From the NCBI RefSeq assembly GCF_002115805.1, contig NZ_JFKC01000002.1, forward strand, positions 248,001 through 312,000: a stretch of DNA of 64,000 bases, in the 5' to 3' direction. Position numbers and translations under genes: made by a program. The notes beneath the pieces were generated by a model. That model saw nothing but the letters and a program-made list of their open reading frames with translations. It ran no database searches and was not told the DNA's origin. Source of the stretch: Marivita geojedonensis (lineage in GTDB: Bacteria; Pseudomonadota; Alphaproteobacteria; Rhodobacterales; Rhodobacteraceae). Positions 16,953 through 26,377 of the stretch are shown one piece after another; position 1 is the first letter of the stretch; every line of letters begins with the position of its first letter.

Positions 16953-18152
16953 ATGTCTGAATCAGTCCGCAGCAAAGCCCAGGACACCCTGGCCCTTGTC
17001 GAAGAAGTCAACGCTGTCATTCTGCCCGAACCCAAGGCCGCCGATGCGGTGGTGCCTCTGGCCGAGGCCGATCCGATGCTCAGCGAAGAGATCCGCTCGC
17101 GTATGGCGGAAATCGATATGAGTGACACGCAGTCAATCGTGTCCTTCGGCTCCAACGCGCAAGCGGAATTGCAGGAAATCTCGCAGTCCATGCTGGCCGA
17201 TGTGCGTAACAAGGATGTGGGTCCGGCTGGCGACAGTCTGCGCGGCATTGTCAGCACGATCCGGGGGTTCTCGGTTTCCGAACTTGACGTGCGCCGCGAG
17301 CGCACCTGGTGGGAAAAGCTGCTGGGGCGCGCTGCGCCTTTCGCCAAGTTCACGGCCCGCTTCGAAAAAGTGCAGGGTCAGATCGACAAGATCACCGACG
17401 ATCTGCTGAAGCACGAGCACACTCTGCTCAAAGACATCAAGTCGCTGGATTTGCTGTATGACAAGACGCTGCAGTTCTACGATGAACTTGCGCTCTATAT
17501 CGCAGCCGGTGAAGAAAAACTGAGCGAATTGGACAACTCCGACATCCCGGCGAAAGAGGCCGAGGTTCAGGCTGCCGCCGAAGCTGATCAGGTGATGAAG
17601 GCGCAGGAACTGCGCGATCTGCGCGCGGCCCGTGACGACCTCGAACGTCGGGTGCATGATCTCAAATTGACGCGACAGGTCACGATGCAATCGCTGCCGT
17701 CAATCCGACTGGTCCAGGAGAACGACAAGTCTCTGGTGACCAAGATCAATTCGACTCTCGTCAACACGGTCCCTCTCTGGGAAACCCAACTGGCGCAGGC
17801 GGTCACCATTCAACGATCGGCCGAAGCGGCCGCAGCCGTGCGCGACGCAAACGATCTGACGAACGAGCTTCTGACGTCGAACGCCAAGAACCTGCGGGAG
17901 AGCAACAAGCTCATCCGCGAGGAAATGGAGCGGGGTGTCTTCGATATCGAAGCGGTCAAACAGGCCAACGCTGATCTGATCGGCACGATTCAGGAAAGCC
18001 TTCAGATCGCTGACGAAGGTAAGGCGCGCCGTGCCGCCGCCGAAGAGGAGCTCAAGAAGATGGAAGCGGAACTGCGCGATACCCTCGCGGCAGCCAAGGC
18101 TCGCAAAGACGGGCTGGGCGATACGGCTGCGGCCTCCATGCCGGACCAATAA
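16953..18152 (+). CDS. TelA family toxic-anion-resistance protein
   Basis: 399 residues, nearly all alpha-helical, matching the TelA/KlaA/YaaN family linked to tellurite and other stress resistance. The central signature region is RRERTWWEKLLGRAAPFAKFTARFEKVQGQIDKI; long coiled-coil stretches follow (about 190-260 and 340-385). It has no membrane helix, so it probably acts in the cytoplasm against the XpaC proteins. Family members occur with XpaC and Ter-type genes; the molecular activity is not known. Confidence 0.88.
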   Translation: MSESVRSKAQDTLALVEEVNAVILPEPKAADAVVPLAEADPMLSEEIRSRMAEIDMSDTQSIVSFGSNAQAELQEISQSMLADVRNKDVGPAGDSLRGIVSTIRGFSVSELDVRRERTWWEKLLGRAAPFAKFTARFEKVQGQIDKITDDLLKHEHTLLKDIKSLDLLYDKTLQFYDELALYIAAGEEKLSELDNSDIPAKEAEVQAAAEADQVMKAQELRDLRAARDDLERRVHDLKLTRQVTMQSLPSIRLVQENDKSLVTKINSTLVNTVPLWETQLAQAVTIQRSAEAAAAVRDANDLTNELLTSNAKNLRESNKLIREEMERGVFDIEAVKQANADLIGTIQESLQIADEGKARRAAAEEELKKMEAELRDTLAAAKARKDGLGDTAAASMPDQ

Positions 18153-18156
18153 CCAC

Positions 18157-19128
18157 GTGCCGCGGCGCTGGTCTCATATCCTGTGGTCCTGCGCCGCGAT
18201 CGCGGCCCTTTCGGCATGTGATCCGTTCCTGTCGGGAAATGCCCCCGCCGACACGAAACCCCAGGCCCGTCCTGCTGAACTGGCAAAGAAACCAGAAGCC
18301 GCGCCTTATCAGCCGTCGCAGACAGCGCTTGATTTGCGGCGCTATTATGCGCGGGTTCAGGAAGATCTGCTGGCTCGGGGATTGCTGCGTGTGGATGGGG
18401 GAGGTGTGGACACCCCCTTTACCGACCAGATGCTGGCGCGGAATTTCGAGCGTATCGCACTGGCCGAAGAATACACGCGTGGTGCCGGTCTTCAGCCATC
18501 CAGCGGCGCGCTGGGCGACATCAAGAAATGGACCGTGCCGGTTCGTGTCGCCGTGACCTTCGGGGAAAGCGTATCCGACGAAGACAGGGCACAGGATCGG
18601 CGCGTTCTGGAAAGCTACACCCGCAGGCTCGCGCGGGTATCGGGCCATCCCATCAGCTTTGTTGCATCGCAGCCGAACTTCCACGTGCTTGTGATGGGCG
18701 AGGACGACAGGGAACAACTGCGCACCACGCTGGATCGCATTGCACCGGGTATGGAGGCGTCAAGCAGGGCGATCTTTCTCAATCTGCCCCGTGCGATCCA
18801 CTGCCTTGTCGTGGCGTTTGCCGACAGCGCCGCAAGCAGCGCGTACCGGCAGGCCGTTGCGCTTGTGCGCAGTGAACACCCCGATCTGACCCGACGTGCC
18901 TGTTTCCACGAAGAACTTGCGCAGGGGTTGGGCCTTGCAAACGACGATCAGAACGCGCGTCCGTCCATCTTCAACGATGACGAGGAATTCGCACTTCTGA
19001 CGTCCCACGATGAACTGCTGCTGAAGATCCTGTACGACCCCCGCCTGACACCGGGCATGAGTGCCGATGAAGCCCGCCCGATTGTCCGGGTGATTGCACA
19101 GGAGCTGAAAGGCGGCGGACCAAGCTGA
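18157..19128 (+). CDS. DUF2927 lipoprotein with HEExxQ motif
   Basis: 323 residues. A lipoprotein signal (ILWSCAAIAALSAC) has its lipobox Cys at about residue 21, followed by a Pro/Ala-rich linker and a DUF2927 domain. The motif HEELAQGLGLANDD looks like a zinc-peptidase active site (HExxx with a later LGLxND) but activity is unproven. A GTG start five bases after the telA stop is chosen because it gives the clean signal peptide; the longer frame overlaps telA. Export places it outside the cytoplasmic membrane, giving the cassette a periplasmic arm. Confidence 0.72.
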   Translation: MPRRWSHILWSCAAIAALSACDPFLSGNAPADTKPQARPAELAKKPEAAPYQPSQTALDLRRYYARVQEDLLARGLLRVDGGGVDTPFTDQMLARNFERIALAEEYTRGAGLQPSSGALGDIKKWTVPVRVAVTFGESVSDEDRAQDRRVLESYTRRLARVSGHPISFVASQPNFHVLVMGEDDREQLRTTLDRIAPGMEASSRAIFLNLPRAIHCLVVAFADSAASSAYRQAVALVRSEHPDLTRRACFHEELAQGLGLANDDQNARPSIFNDDEEFALLTSHDELLLKILYDPRLTPGMSADEARPIVRVIAQELKGGGPS

Positions 19129-19145
19129 CTGAACGGAGACCACAG

Positions 19146-20267
19146 ATGCCCATTTTCGATTTCCTGAGCGGCCAATTCATTGATGTCATCCATTGGACGG
19201 ACGACACGCGCGATACGATGGTCTGGCGGTTCGAACGCGAAGGCCACGAGATCAAGTACGGGGCCAAGCTGACCGTGCGCGAAGGGCAGGCGGCCGTGTT
19301 CGTGCATGAAGGCCAGTTGGCGGATGTGTTTACGCCCGGGCTTTACATGCTCGAGACCAACAACATGCCGATCCTGACATCGCTGCAGCACTGGGATCAC
19401 GGCTTCCGGTCGCCCTTCAAGTCCGAGATCTACTACGTCAACACCACCCGGTTTCAGGATCTGAAATGGGGCACGAAGAACCCGGTCATCTGCCGCGATC
19501 CCGAATTCGGTCCGGTGCGTCTGCGGGCGTTCGGAACCTATTCCGTGCGGGTGTCGGACCCGGCGAAATTCCTTGTCGAAATCGTTGGCACGGACGGCGA
19601 GTTCACGATGGACGAGATCAGCTACCAGATCCGAAACATCATCGTGCAGGAATTCTCGCGCACCATCGCGCGCGCCGGTATCCCGGTGCTCGATATGGCG
19701 GCAAACACGCGCGAACTCGGGAAATTGATCGCCAAGGAAATCGCGCCGACGCTCGCGGAGTATGGCCTCGAATTGCCAGAGCTTTACATCGAAAACATCT
19801 CTCTCCCGCCTGCGGTTGAAGCCGTTCTCGACAAGCGGTCGTCGATGGGTGTGATCGGAAATCTCAACGAATACATGCACTTCCAGGCGGCCGAGGCCCT
19901 TGGCAAGGACGGCGCGGGAGCCGCTGCCATTCAGGCAGGGCTCGGGGCCGGTCTGGGAATGCAGATCGGCCACGCTGCTGCGCAATCCGGTCCTTGGGGC
20001 GCCGCTCCACAGGTCCAGGGCGCAGCGCTGGTGTCACGCCAGGTGCCTCCCCCGCCGCCGGTCGAACACGTGTGGCACGTCGCCGAGAATGGAGAAACCA
20101 AAGGTCCATTTTCCAAGGCCGCTCTCGGTCGCATGGCCACCGAAGGAACTCTGACCCGCGACAGCTATGTCTGGACAGCCGGTCAGGATGGCTGGAAACG
20201 CGCCGAAGAAGTCATGGAACTGGCGCAGCTTTTCACCGTTCTTCCCCCGCCGCCACCGGGATCCTGA
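19146..20267 (+). CDS. SPFH-domain (virion-core-like/YdjI-type) protein with C-terminal GYF-like domain
   Basis: 373 residues. Residues about 20-260 form an SPFH/band-7 domain of the YdjI type (start MPIFDFLSGQFIDVIHW; IVQEFSRTIARAGIPVLDMA; ELPELYIENISLPP). A Gly/Ala- and Pro-rich linker leads to a GYF_2-like domain at about 310-358 (HVWHVAENGETKGPFSKAAL ... GWKRAEEV), expected to bind proline-rich peptides. The tail itself has PPPPP runs. In Bacillus, YdjI works with the zinc-ribbon protein YdjG in the ydjFGHI locus; the zinc-ribbon gene follows here too, supporting the same partnership. Confidence 0.85.
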   Translation: MPIFDFLSGQFIDVIHWTDDTRDTMVWRFEREGHEIKYGAKLTVREGQAAVFVHEGQLADVFTPGLYMLETNNMPILTSLQHWDHGFRSPFKSEIYYVNTTRFQDLKWGTKNPVICRDPEFGPVRLRAFGTYSVRVSDPAKFLVEIVGTDGEFTMDEISYQIRNIIVQEFSRTIARAGIPVLDMAANTRELGKLIAKEIAPTLAEYGLELPELYIENISLPPAVEAVLDKRSSMGVIGNLNEYMHFQAAEALGKDGAGAAAIQAGLGAGLGMQIGHAAAQSGPWGAAPQVQGAALVSRQVPPPPPVEHVWHVAENGETKGPFSKAALGRMATEGTLTRDSYVWTAGQDGWKRAEEVMELAQLFTVLPPPPPGS

Positions 20268-20321
20268 CCCGCATCTGCGCACATGCATATCTGAGAAAAG
20301 AAGAAGCAGGGGACAGCCACC

Positions 20322-21434
20322 GTGTCCGAGGAGACGCTCACCGCACCCGTGGAAGAACACCGCTTCCCGTGCGACCAGTGCGGTGCGGACCTCCGATTCG
20401 ATCCAGAACGGGGGCTGCTGCTGTGCGATCATTGTGGCAACACCAGCGAAATCGGCGCTTCGGGCCCATGGTCGGGTGGCAGCATCCGCGAGATCGATTT
20501 CGATGCCGCCATCGCAGACCGCTTGCCAGCGCAGGAGATGGAAGACACCCGTGTGTCGACCTGTCCCAACTGTGCTGCCCAGGTGGAGTTCGATCCTGGC
20601 GTTCATGCTGCGGAATGTCCGTTCTGCGCCACGCCGGTTGTCGCCGATACCGGTCGCAGCCGACACATCAAACCCAAGGGTCTCCTGCCATTTGCGCTGG
20701 ACGAAAAGGACGCGCGCAAGGCGATGACGGACTGGCTGGGCGGGTTGTGGTTCGCCCCGAACGGGCTCCAGGATTATGCCCGAAAGGGCCGAAAAATGAC
20801 GGGAATTTACGTTCCCTATTGGACCTTTGACGCCGATACTGCCTCGTCCTACCGGGGAGAACGGGGAACGGTATATTACGAGACCCGCCGTGTGGTCCGG
20901 AATGGGAAATCCGAAACCGTGCGCGTTGCGAAAGTACGCTGGCGTCCGGCATCCGGACGCGTGGCCCGTTTCTTTGACGATGTGCTCGTACTTGCCTCAC
21001 GCTCTCTGCCGAAAGCGTATACCGACGCGCTCGAACCGTGGGATCTCTCGGCGCTTGAACCTTATCAGCCGGAATACCTCGCCGGCTTCCGGGCCGAGGC
21101 CTACACCGTCGAACTGCCCGAAGGGTATACCGAGGCGAGGAGCTACATGGACCGCGTCATCACCCGTGATGTGAAGTTCGACATCGGTGGGGATCGTCAA
21201 CGCATCCACCAGATCGAGACGCGGGTCTCGGACGTGACCTTCAAACACATCCTCCTTCCGGTCTGGCTGGCTGCCTACAAGTATCGTGGCAAGAGCTATC
21301 GATTTGTCGTCAACGGACGGACCGGCGCGGTGCAGGGTGAACGCCCGTGGTCCGGGTGGAAGATTGCGTTCGCCGTTGTTCTTGGGTTGATCATCGCGGC
21401 AGGGGTTGGCTACGTCGCCGCGATGAACCAGTAG
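20322..21434 (+). CDS. Zinc-ribbon membrane protein (YdjG/primosomal-N'-like ribbon)
   Basis: 370 residues beginning at GTG 20322. Two CxxC...CxxC ribbons near the N terminus (CDQCGADL...CDHCGN at about 17-40 and CPNCAAQ...CPFCATP at about 84-107) precede a beta-rich domain (TGIYVPYWTFDADTASSYRG). A single C-terminal membrane helix (about 346-366, IAFAVVLGLIIAAGVGYVAA) anchors the protein so that the ribbons face the cytoplasm. It ends the eight-gene cassette and is convergent with fnrL two bases away. DNA binding is not implied; such ribbons often mediate protein contacts. Confidence 0.8.
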   Translation: MSEETLTAPVEEHRFPCDQCGADLRFDPERGLLLCDHCGNTSEIGASGPWSGGSIREIDFDAAIADRLPAQEMEDTRVSTCPNCAAQVEFDPGVHAAECPFCATPVVADTGRSRHIKPKGLLPFALDEKDARKAMTDWLGGLWFAPNGLQDYARKGRKMTGIYVPYWTFDADTASSYRGERGTVYYETRRVVRNGKSETVRVAKVRWRPASGRVARFFDDVLVLASRSLPKAYTDALEPWDLSALEPYQPEYLAGFRAEAYTVELPEGYTEARSYMDRVITRDVKFDIGGDRQRIHQIETRVSDVTFKHILLPVWLAAYKYRGKSYRFVVNGRTGAVQGERPWSGWKIAFAVVLGLIIAAGVGYVAAMNQ

Positions 21435-21436
21435 GC

Positions 21437-22183
21437 TCAGACGAGCATGCCACCGTCGGTATCGTCGCCTGCCTCTTCAAGCAGGAGGCTCATGTCCGGC
21501 ACGGTGATGTGGCGCTTGCCTTCCAGCGTAATGATCCCGTCCTTGCGCAGCGCCGAGACCTGACGCGACACGGTTTCCAGCGTCAGCCCAAGGTAGTCCG
21601 CCATTGCTTCGCGTGTCAGGGGAAGGTCGAAAGTGACAGGGCCGTCGAGACCGCCGAAATTGAGCGATGCATCACGGCGGGCAATGATCGACAGAAGCGA
21701 CGCGATCTTTTCCCGCGCGGTCTTGCGACCCAGCACCAGCATCCATTCGCGGGCTGCGTCAAGCTCGTCCAGCGTCATCTGCAGAAGCCGCTGCGCGATG
21801 TGCGGCGTGCGTTCCATCAGATCCTCGAACGGAGCTTTGCGGAAGCAGCACATCACCATGTCCGTGGTCGCCACAACGTCGTAGGCTGCGGTGTTCCGGC
21901 CCGGACGTCCGACGAAATCGCTGGGTAGAAGAAGGCCAACCATCTGAGTGCGGCCATCTTCCATGGTTTGGGTCAGGGTCGCGATTCCGGAAACCACCGA
22001 TCCGACGAAATCCATCCGGTCACCGGACCAGATCACGGTCTGGCCAGCTTCGAACCGGCGGTAGTACTTGATATCTTCGAGCCGTTCCAGTTCGTCCGAC
22101 TCGCACCGTGCACACACAGCGCGGTGCCGGATCGGGCAGTCGCTGCAATCCTGGGTGACGGAGAAGCTGTCTTCTTTCAACAT
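21437..22183 (-). CDS. fnrL: FnrL, oxygen-sensing Crp/Fnr-family regulator
   Basis: Global regulator of low-oxygen metabolism that loses its [4Fe-4S] cluster in air. N-terminal cysteines CSDCPIRHRAVCARC (C13, C16, C24, C27) supply cluster ligands, with another Cys pair in VMCCFRK. The HTH reads ADYLGLTLETVSRQVSAL, and its ETVSR matches FNR site specificity. ATG 22183 is chosen because the longer TTG start (22207) would fall inside the FNR box. Candidate targets in this window are hemN and ccoGHIS. Confidence 0.95.
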   Translation of the reverse strand: MLKEDSFSVTQDCSDCPIRHRAVCARCESDELERLEDIKYYRRFEAGQTVIWSGDRMDFVGSVVSGIATLTQTMEDGRTQMVGLLLPSDFVGRPGRNTAAYDVVATTDMVMCCFRKAPFEDLMERTPHIAQRLLQMTLDELDAAREWMLVLGRKTAREKIASLLSIIARRDASLNFGGLDGPVTFDLPLTREAMADYLGLTLETVSRQVSALRKDGIITLEGKRHITVPDMSLLLEEAGDDTDGGMLV

Positions 22184-22193
22184 GTGTCCGGTC

Positions 22194-22207
22194 TTGATCT
22201 GTGTCAA
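22194..22207 (+). promoter_or_regulatory. FNR box between fnrL and hemN
   Basis: TTGAT-CTGT-GTCAA. The centre (22200.5) is 42 bp before position 22242, so a class II promoter would start hemN transcription right at its ATG. On the other strand it lies 11 bases before the fnrL ATG, where binding would block fnrL expression, suggesting negative autoregulation. Its sequence agrees with the ccoG box in all ten half-site bases. Confidence 0.85.
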
Positions 22208-22227
22208 AGCTGACTCGTACCAACCTC

Positions 22228-22233
22228 CATAAT
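22228..22233 (+). promoter_or_regulatory. Probable -10 element of hemN
   Basis: CATAAT, five of six bases of TATAAT, centred about 30 bp after the FNR box centre as expected for a class II FNR promoter. It predicts a start near 22240-22242, giving an almost leaderless hemN mRNA. Confidence 0.5.
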
Positions 22234-22242
22234 GCTATGCAT

Positions 22243-23598
22243 ATGGTAGCGAGAACACAACTTTCCCGGTTGGGACTATTCGACGCGAAGGTGCCTCGTT
22301 ATACGAGTTACCCTACGTCGCCTCACTTCAAAAATGACGTAAAACCGGGGGATTTTTCCAATTGGATAGAAGGGATAGCCGAAAATTCGGAAATATCTCT
22401 TTATTTGCATGTGCCGTTTTGTCGCCGTCTGTGCTGGTTCTGCGCCTGCCGGACTCAGGGCACAGCCAGTGGTGAACCCGTTACCGCCTATGTTGAAACG
22501 CTCAAGGATGAGCTGTCGCTGCTGAAGCGGCATCTGCCGAAGGGCGTTCGCCTTTCGCGCCTGCATTGGGGCGGAGGAACCCCGACGCTGATGTCGCCCG
22601 ACTATATGCGCGATCTTTCCGCTGCCGTCCGCGAAGTGGCGGACTTTGCCGATGGGTACGAATTCTCGGTCGAAATCGACCCGAACGAGATCGATACCAA
22701 GCGGCTCGACGCCCTGTTCGAGAGCGGGATGAACCGCGCCTCCATCGGGGTGCAGGATTTCGATCCGGACATTCAGAAAACCATCGGGCGGGAACAGAGC
22801 TTCGACACCACCAAGCGTGCCGTGGATATGATCCGGGAACGGGGCATCCAGAGCCTGAATGCGGATATCCTCTATGGGCTGCCGTCCCAAAGCCGGACGC
22901 GTATCGTCGATTCGGTGCAGAAACTCCTGTCGCTGTCACCTGACCGCGTTGCGCTCTATGGCTATGCTCACGTTCCGTGGATGGCCAAGCGGCAACAGAT
23001 GATCCCATCCGACGCGCTGCCGCGCCCCGATGAACGGCTTGATCTGTTCGAAACGGCGCGCAAGCTGTTCGTCTGGGACAATTACGATGAAATCGGGATC
23101 GACCACTTCGCCACCCGCGAAGACGGGCTGTCCGTTGCGGCGCGCAATGGCACGCTGCGCCGGAACTTCCAAGGCTACACCGACGACACGTCTGAGGTCC
23201 TGGTGGGCTTGGGCGCCTCGTCCATTTCGAAATTCCCTCAGGGCTATGCCCAGAACGCCCCAGCCACCTCGGCCTATACGAAGGCAGTCCGCGAAAACAG
23301 TTTCTCGACTGTCCGGGGGCATTGTTTTACCGAACAGGACAAGCTGCGCGGGCGCATGATCGAAATGCTGATGTGCGATTTCCGCGTCAATACGGCCGAG
23401 CTTGTGCGGGACTATAAGACGACCGAGGCCGAAGTCGCCGGGATGCTCCAACGCGCGAACTCTGAATTCGAGAACCTGTTGGTTGTAGATGGCGACGGCC
23501 TATTCGTCCCGCCCGAAGCACGCCCGCTGACCCGGATGATCGCCCGCAGCTTTGACGCCTACGACCTGTCCTCAGCCGGGCACAGTTCGGCGATCTAA
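22243..23598 (+). CDS. hemN: Oxygen-independent coproporphyrinogen III dehydrogenase
   Basis: Radical-SAM enzyme replacing HemF under low oxygen. The cluster-binding motif CRRLCWFC (CxxxCxxC) sits in HVPFCRRLCWFCACRT; GGGTPT and the HemN-type C-terminal domain follow. The preferred start (22243, MVARTQLSRLGLFDAKVPRY) matches the expected short leader before LFDA; ATG 22237 and GTG 22201 are also in frame, but the GTG lies inside the FNR box. No Shine-Dalgarno is visible, which fits the predicted leaderless transcript. The end overlaps convergent yejF by four bases. Confidence 0.95.
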   Translation: MVARTQLSRLGLFDAKVPRYTSYPTSPHFKNDVKPGDFSNWIEGIAENSEISLYLHVPFCRRLCWFCACRTQGTASGEPVTAYVETLKDELSLLKRHLPKGVRLSRLHWGGGTPTLMSPDYMRDLSAAVREVADFADGYEFSVEIDPNEIDTKRLDALFESGMNRASIGVQDFDPDIQKTIGREQSFDTTKRAVDMIRERGIQSLNADILYGLPSQSRTRIVDSVQKLLSLSPDRVALYGYAHVPWMAKRQQMIPSDALPRPDERLDLFETARKLFVWDNYDEIGIDHFATREDGLSVAARNGTLRRNFQGYTDDTSEVLVGLGASSISKFPQGYAQNAPATSAYTKAVRENSFSTVRGHCFTEQDKLRGRMIEMLMCDFRVNTAELVRDYKTTEAEVAGMLQRANSEFENLLVVDGDGLFVPPEARPLTRMIARSFDAYDLSSAGHSSAI

Positions 23599-25187
23599 CC
23601 CGCCAGATCGAACGCGGCTGCCATCAATGTCTTGGTGTAATCCGTCTGCGGATGGGTGAACACGTCTTCCGCCGTGCCGTATTCCACCAGGTCCCCGGCC
23701 TTCATCACAATTACCTTGTGGGACATCGCGCGCACCACTTTCAGGTCGTGGCTGATGAAGAGGTAGGCCAGATCGTATTTACGTTGCAGCTCGCGCAGCA
23801 GGTTCACGATCTGCACCTGAACCGTCATGTCCAACGCCGAGGTCGGCTCGTCCAACACCACCAGCTTGGGCCGCAAGACCATCGCGCGGGCAATCGCAAT
23901 GCGTTGCCGCTGACCGCCGGAAAACTCGTGCGGGTATCGGTGCATCATCGCCGGGTCGAGCCCAACTTCCCGCATCACTTCGGTCACCAGCTCGCGCTCG
24001 GTTCGCCCGTCCGGAGAACCATGCACCCCCAAACCCTCGGCGATGATCTGTTCGCAGGTCATGCGCGGGCTGAGGCTCCCATAGGGGTCCTGAAACACGA
24101 TCTGCATCTCGCTGCGCAGCCGTCGCAATTCGCGCGTCGACCAGTTGCGCACGTTCTGCCCCCGGTAGGTGATCCCACCTTCCGACTGGATCAGCCGCAT
24201 GACCGCCAATGCCAGCGTCGTCTTGCCGGACCCGGATTCGCCCACGATGCCTACGGTTTCTCCCGCCCGCACCGCGATGGTCGCGTCGTTGACCGCCTTC
24301 ACATATCCAACCGTGCGCTTCAGGAACCCTTGCTGGATCGGGAACCAGATCTTGAGGTTGTCCGTCCGCGCGATCTCTTCCGCGCCTTCCTTCACCGGAT
24401 CAGGCGACCCTGTCGATTCCGCGCTCAAGAGCATCTGGGTATAGGGGTGCTGCGGGTTGGCGAATATCTCGGCCGTCCTGCCGCTCTCGACGATCTCACC
24501 ATCCTTCATCACACAGACCCGGTCAGCGATCTTGCGCACGATGCCTAGGTCATGGGTGATGAACAGCAGGCTCATGTCCTCGGCTTCTTTCAGATCGGCC
24601 AGGAGGTGCAGGATCTGCGCCTGAATGGTCACGTCGAGCGCTGTCGTCGGCTCATCCGCGATCAGCAGCTCAGGCCCGTTCGCCAGCGCCATCGCGATCA
24701 TCACGCGCTGCCTTTGCCCGCCGGACAGCTGGTGCGGATAGGCACCCAGCCGGCTTTCGGGGTCACGAATGCCCACTTTGGTCAGCAACTCAATGATCCG
24801 CGTCCGCGCGGCATCGCCCGTCAACCCCTGATGCAGCGCCAGCGACTCCGCCAACTGCTTTTCCAGCGTGTGCAGAGGGTTGAGCGAGGTCATCGGCTCC
24901 TGAAAGATGAAGCTGATGTCATTGCCCCGGATGCGCCGCAGCTGCGCTTCATCGGCGCCGACCATCTCTTCGCCGTTATAGAGCACCGATCCACCAACCC
25001 GCGCCGACTCGCCCAGCAGCGATACCGTCGACAGCGCCGTGACCGACTTACCCGACCCGGATTCGCCCACCAGAGCCACCGTCTCCCCGCGCTCAATATG
25101 GAACGACACACCCCGCACCGCAGGCACGGTCTGCCCGTCCTGCCGGAAGCCAACGGTCAGGTTTTTCACCTCGAGGATGCTGCTCAT
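23595..25187 (-). CDS. yejF: Oligopeptide/microcin C ABC transporter, double ATPase YejF
   Basis: Fused ATPase with two ABC domains. The first has Walker A GESGSGKS and signature LSGGQRQR; the second has GESGSGKT and FSGGQRQR; each ends with an oligopeptide-type C-terminal segment. 530 residues, normal for YejF. It energises import of peptides through YejB-YejE. Its ATG overlaps the yejE stop by four bases. Confidence 0.93.
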   Translation of the reverse strand: MSSILEVKNLTVGFRQDGQTVPAVRGVSFHIERGETVALVGESGSGKSVTALSTVSLLGESARVGGSVLYNGEEMVGADEAQLRRIRGNDISFIFQEPMTSLNPLHTLEKQLAESLALHQGLTGDAARTRIIELLTKVGIRDPESRLGAYPHQLSGGQRQRVMIAMALANGPELLIADEPTTALDVTIQAQILHLLADLKEAEDMSLLFITHDLGIVRKIADRVCVMKDGEIVESGRTAEIFANPQHPYTQMLLSAESTGSPDPVKEGAEEIARTDNLKIWFPIQQGFLKRTVGYVKAVNDATIAVRAGETVGIVGESGSGKTTLALAVMRLIQSEGGITYRGQNVRNWSTRELRRLRSEMQIVFQDPYGSLSPRMTCEQIIAEGLGVHGSPDGRTERELVTEVMREVGLDPAMMHRYPHEFSGGQRQRIAIARAMVLRPKLVVLDEPTSALDMTVQVQIVNLLRELQRKYDLAYLFISHDLKVVRAMSHKVIVMKAGDLVEYGTAEDVFTHPQTDYTKTLMAAAFDLAG

Positions 25188-26374
25188 GTAAACGTCTTTC
25201 TCGGATCAAACGCGTCGCGCACACCTTCGAAAATGAAGACCAGAAGCGACAGCATCAGGGCGAACACGAAGAACGCCGTAAAGCCCAGCCAAGGCGCTTG
25301 CAGGTTCTGTTTGGCCTGAAGCGTCAACTCCCCCAGCGACGGGGCCGAAGAGGGCAGGCCGAACCCGAGGAAGTCCAGACCCGCAAGTGTGCTGATCGTG
25401 CCTGTCACGATGAAGGGCAGCATGGTCAGTGTGGCCACCATCGCATTGGGCAGCATGTGCCGGAACATGATCGTCGCGTTTGATACGCCAAGTGCCTTGG
25501 CGGCCCGCACATATTCCAGATTTCGGGCGCGCAGGAACTCGGCCCGGACCACACCCACAAGGGCGGTCCAGCCGAACAGCACTGTCAGGAACACAAGGAG
25601 CCAGAAACTTCGCCCCAATATCGCGAACAAAATGATTATGATGTAGAGCGACGGCGTCGACGACCAGATCTCGATGATCCGCTGAAAGATCAGGTCCAGC
25701 CAGCCGCCGAAATAGCCCTGCAACGCACCTGCAACGATGCCCACAACACTTGCCAGCACCGTCACGATCAGCGTGAAGAAGATCGACAGCCGGAAGCCAT
25801 AGATCACCCGCGCGAGCACATCGCGCTTGGTGTCGTCCGTGCCCAGCAGGTTCTGTTCATTCGGGGGCAGGGGGGCCGCGCCGGGGCGGTCCACCGGGGT
25901 CTGGTAGTCATAGGGGATGGGCGGCCAGATCGACCAGCCTTTGTAGAAATCGCCATCCGGAACAACCCCCTGATCAACCTGTTCAATCAGGCCTTCGGGA
26001 TCGTCAAAACACTCTTCAAGCCCGCCAGTGCGGATCAGACACTGCACCTCCGGGTCGCGATAGGCCGCCTCGGTTCGGAAATCACCGCCGAAATCGGTCT
26101 CGGCGTAGAAGTTGAAGATCGGGGTGTAATACTCACCACGGTACTGCACGAGGATCGGTTTGTCGTTGGCGATGAACTCGGCAAAGAGAGACAACCCGAA
26201 CAGCACGCAGAAAATGATCAGCGACCAGAAGGCACGGCGATTGCGCTTGAAGTTGTTCCAGCGCCGCTGGTTGAGCGGCGACAGCGTGAACCTACTGCGC
26301 ACCGGGGCAACAGGCGCCGCCGGACTCGGCTCTGTGACGATATCGCGGTCGTTCGGCTCGGGATTGGCCGCCAT
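25184..26374 (-). CDS. yejE: ABC transporter permease YejE
   Basis: Inner-membrane permease of 396 residues with an N-terminal helix (FWSLIIFCVLFGLSLFAEFI), a large periplasmic insertion typical of YejE (about 60-170), and a BPD_transp_1 domain whose EAA-like loop reads EYVRAAKALGVSNATIMFRHMLPNA. A cytoplasmic extension precedes the first helix. It partners YejB and lies four bases after yejB's stop. Confidence 0.92.
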   Translation of the reverse strand: MAANPEPNDRDIVTEPSPAAPVAPVRSRFTLSPLNQRRWNNFKRNRRAFWSLIIFCVLFGLSLFAEFIANDKPILVQYRGEYYTPIFNFYAETDFGGDFRTEAAYRDPEVQCLIRTGGLEECFDDPEGLIEQVDQGVVPDGDFYKGWSIWPPIPYDYQTPVDRPGAAPLPPNEQNLLGTDDTKRDVLARVIYGFRLSIFFTLIVTVLASVVGIVAGALQGYFGGWLDLIFQRIIEIWSSTPSLYIIIILFAILGRSFWLLVFLTVLFGWTALVGVVRAEFLRARNLEYVRAAKALGVSNATIMFRHMLPNAMVATLTMLPFIVTGTISTLAGLDFLGFGLPSSAPSLGELTLQAKQNLQAPWLGFTAFFVFALMLSLLVFIFEGVRDAFDPRKTFT

Positions 26375-26377
26375 GTG

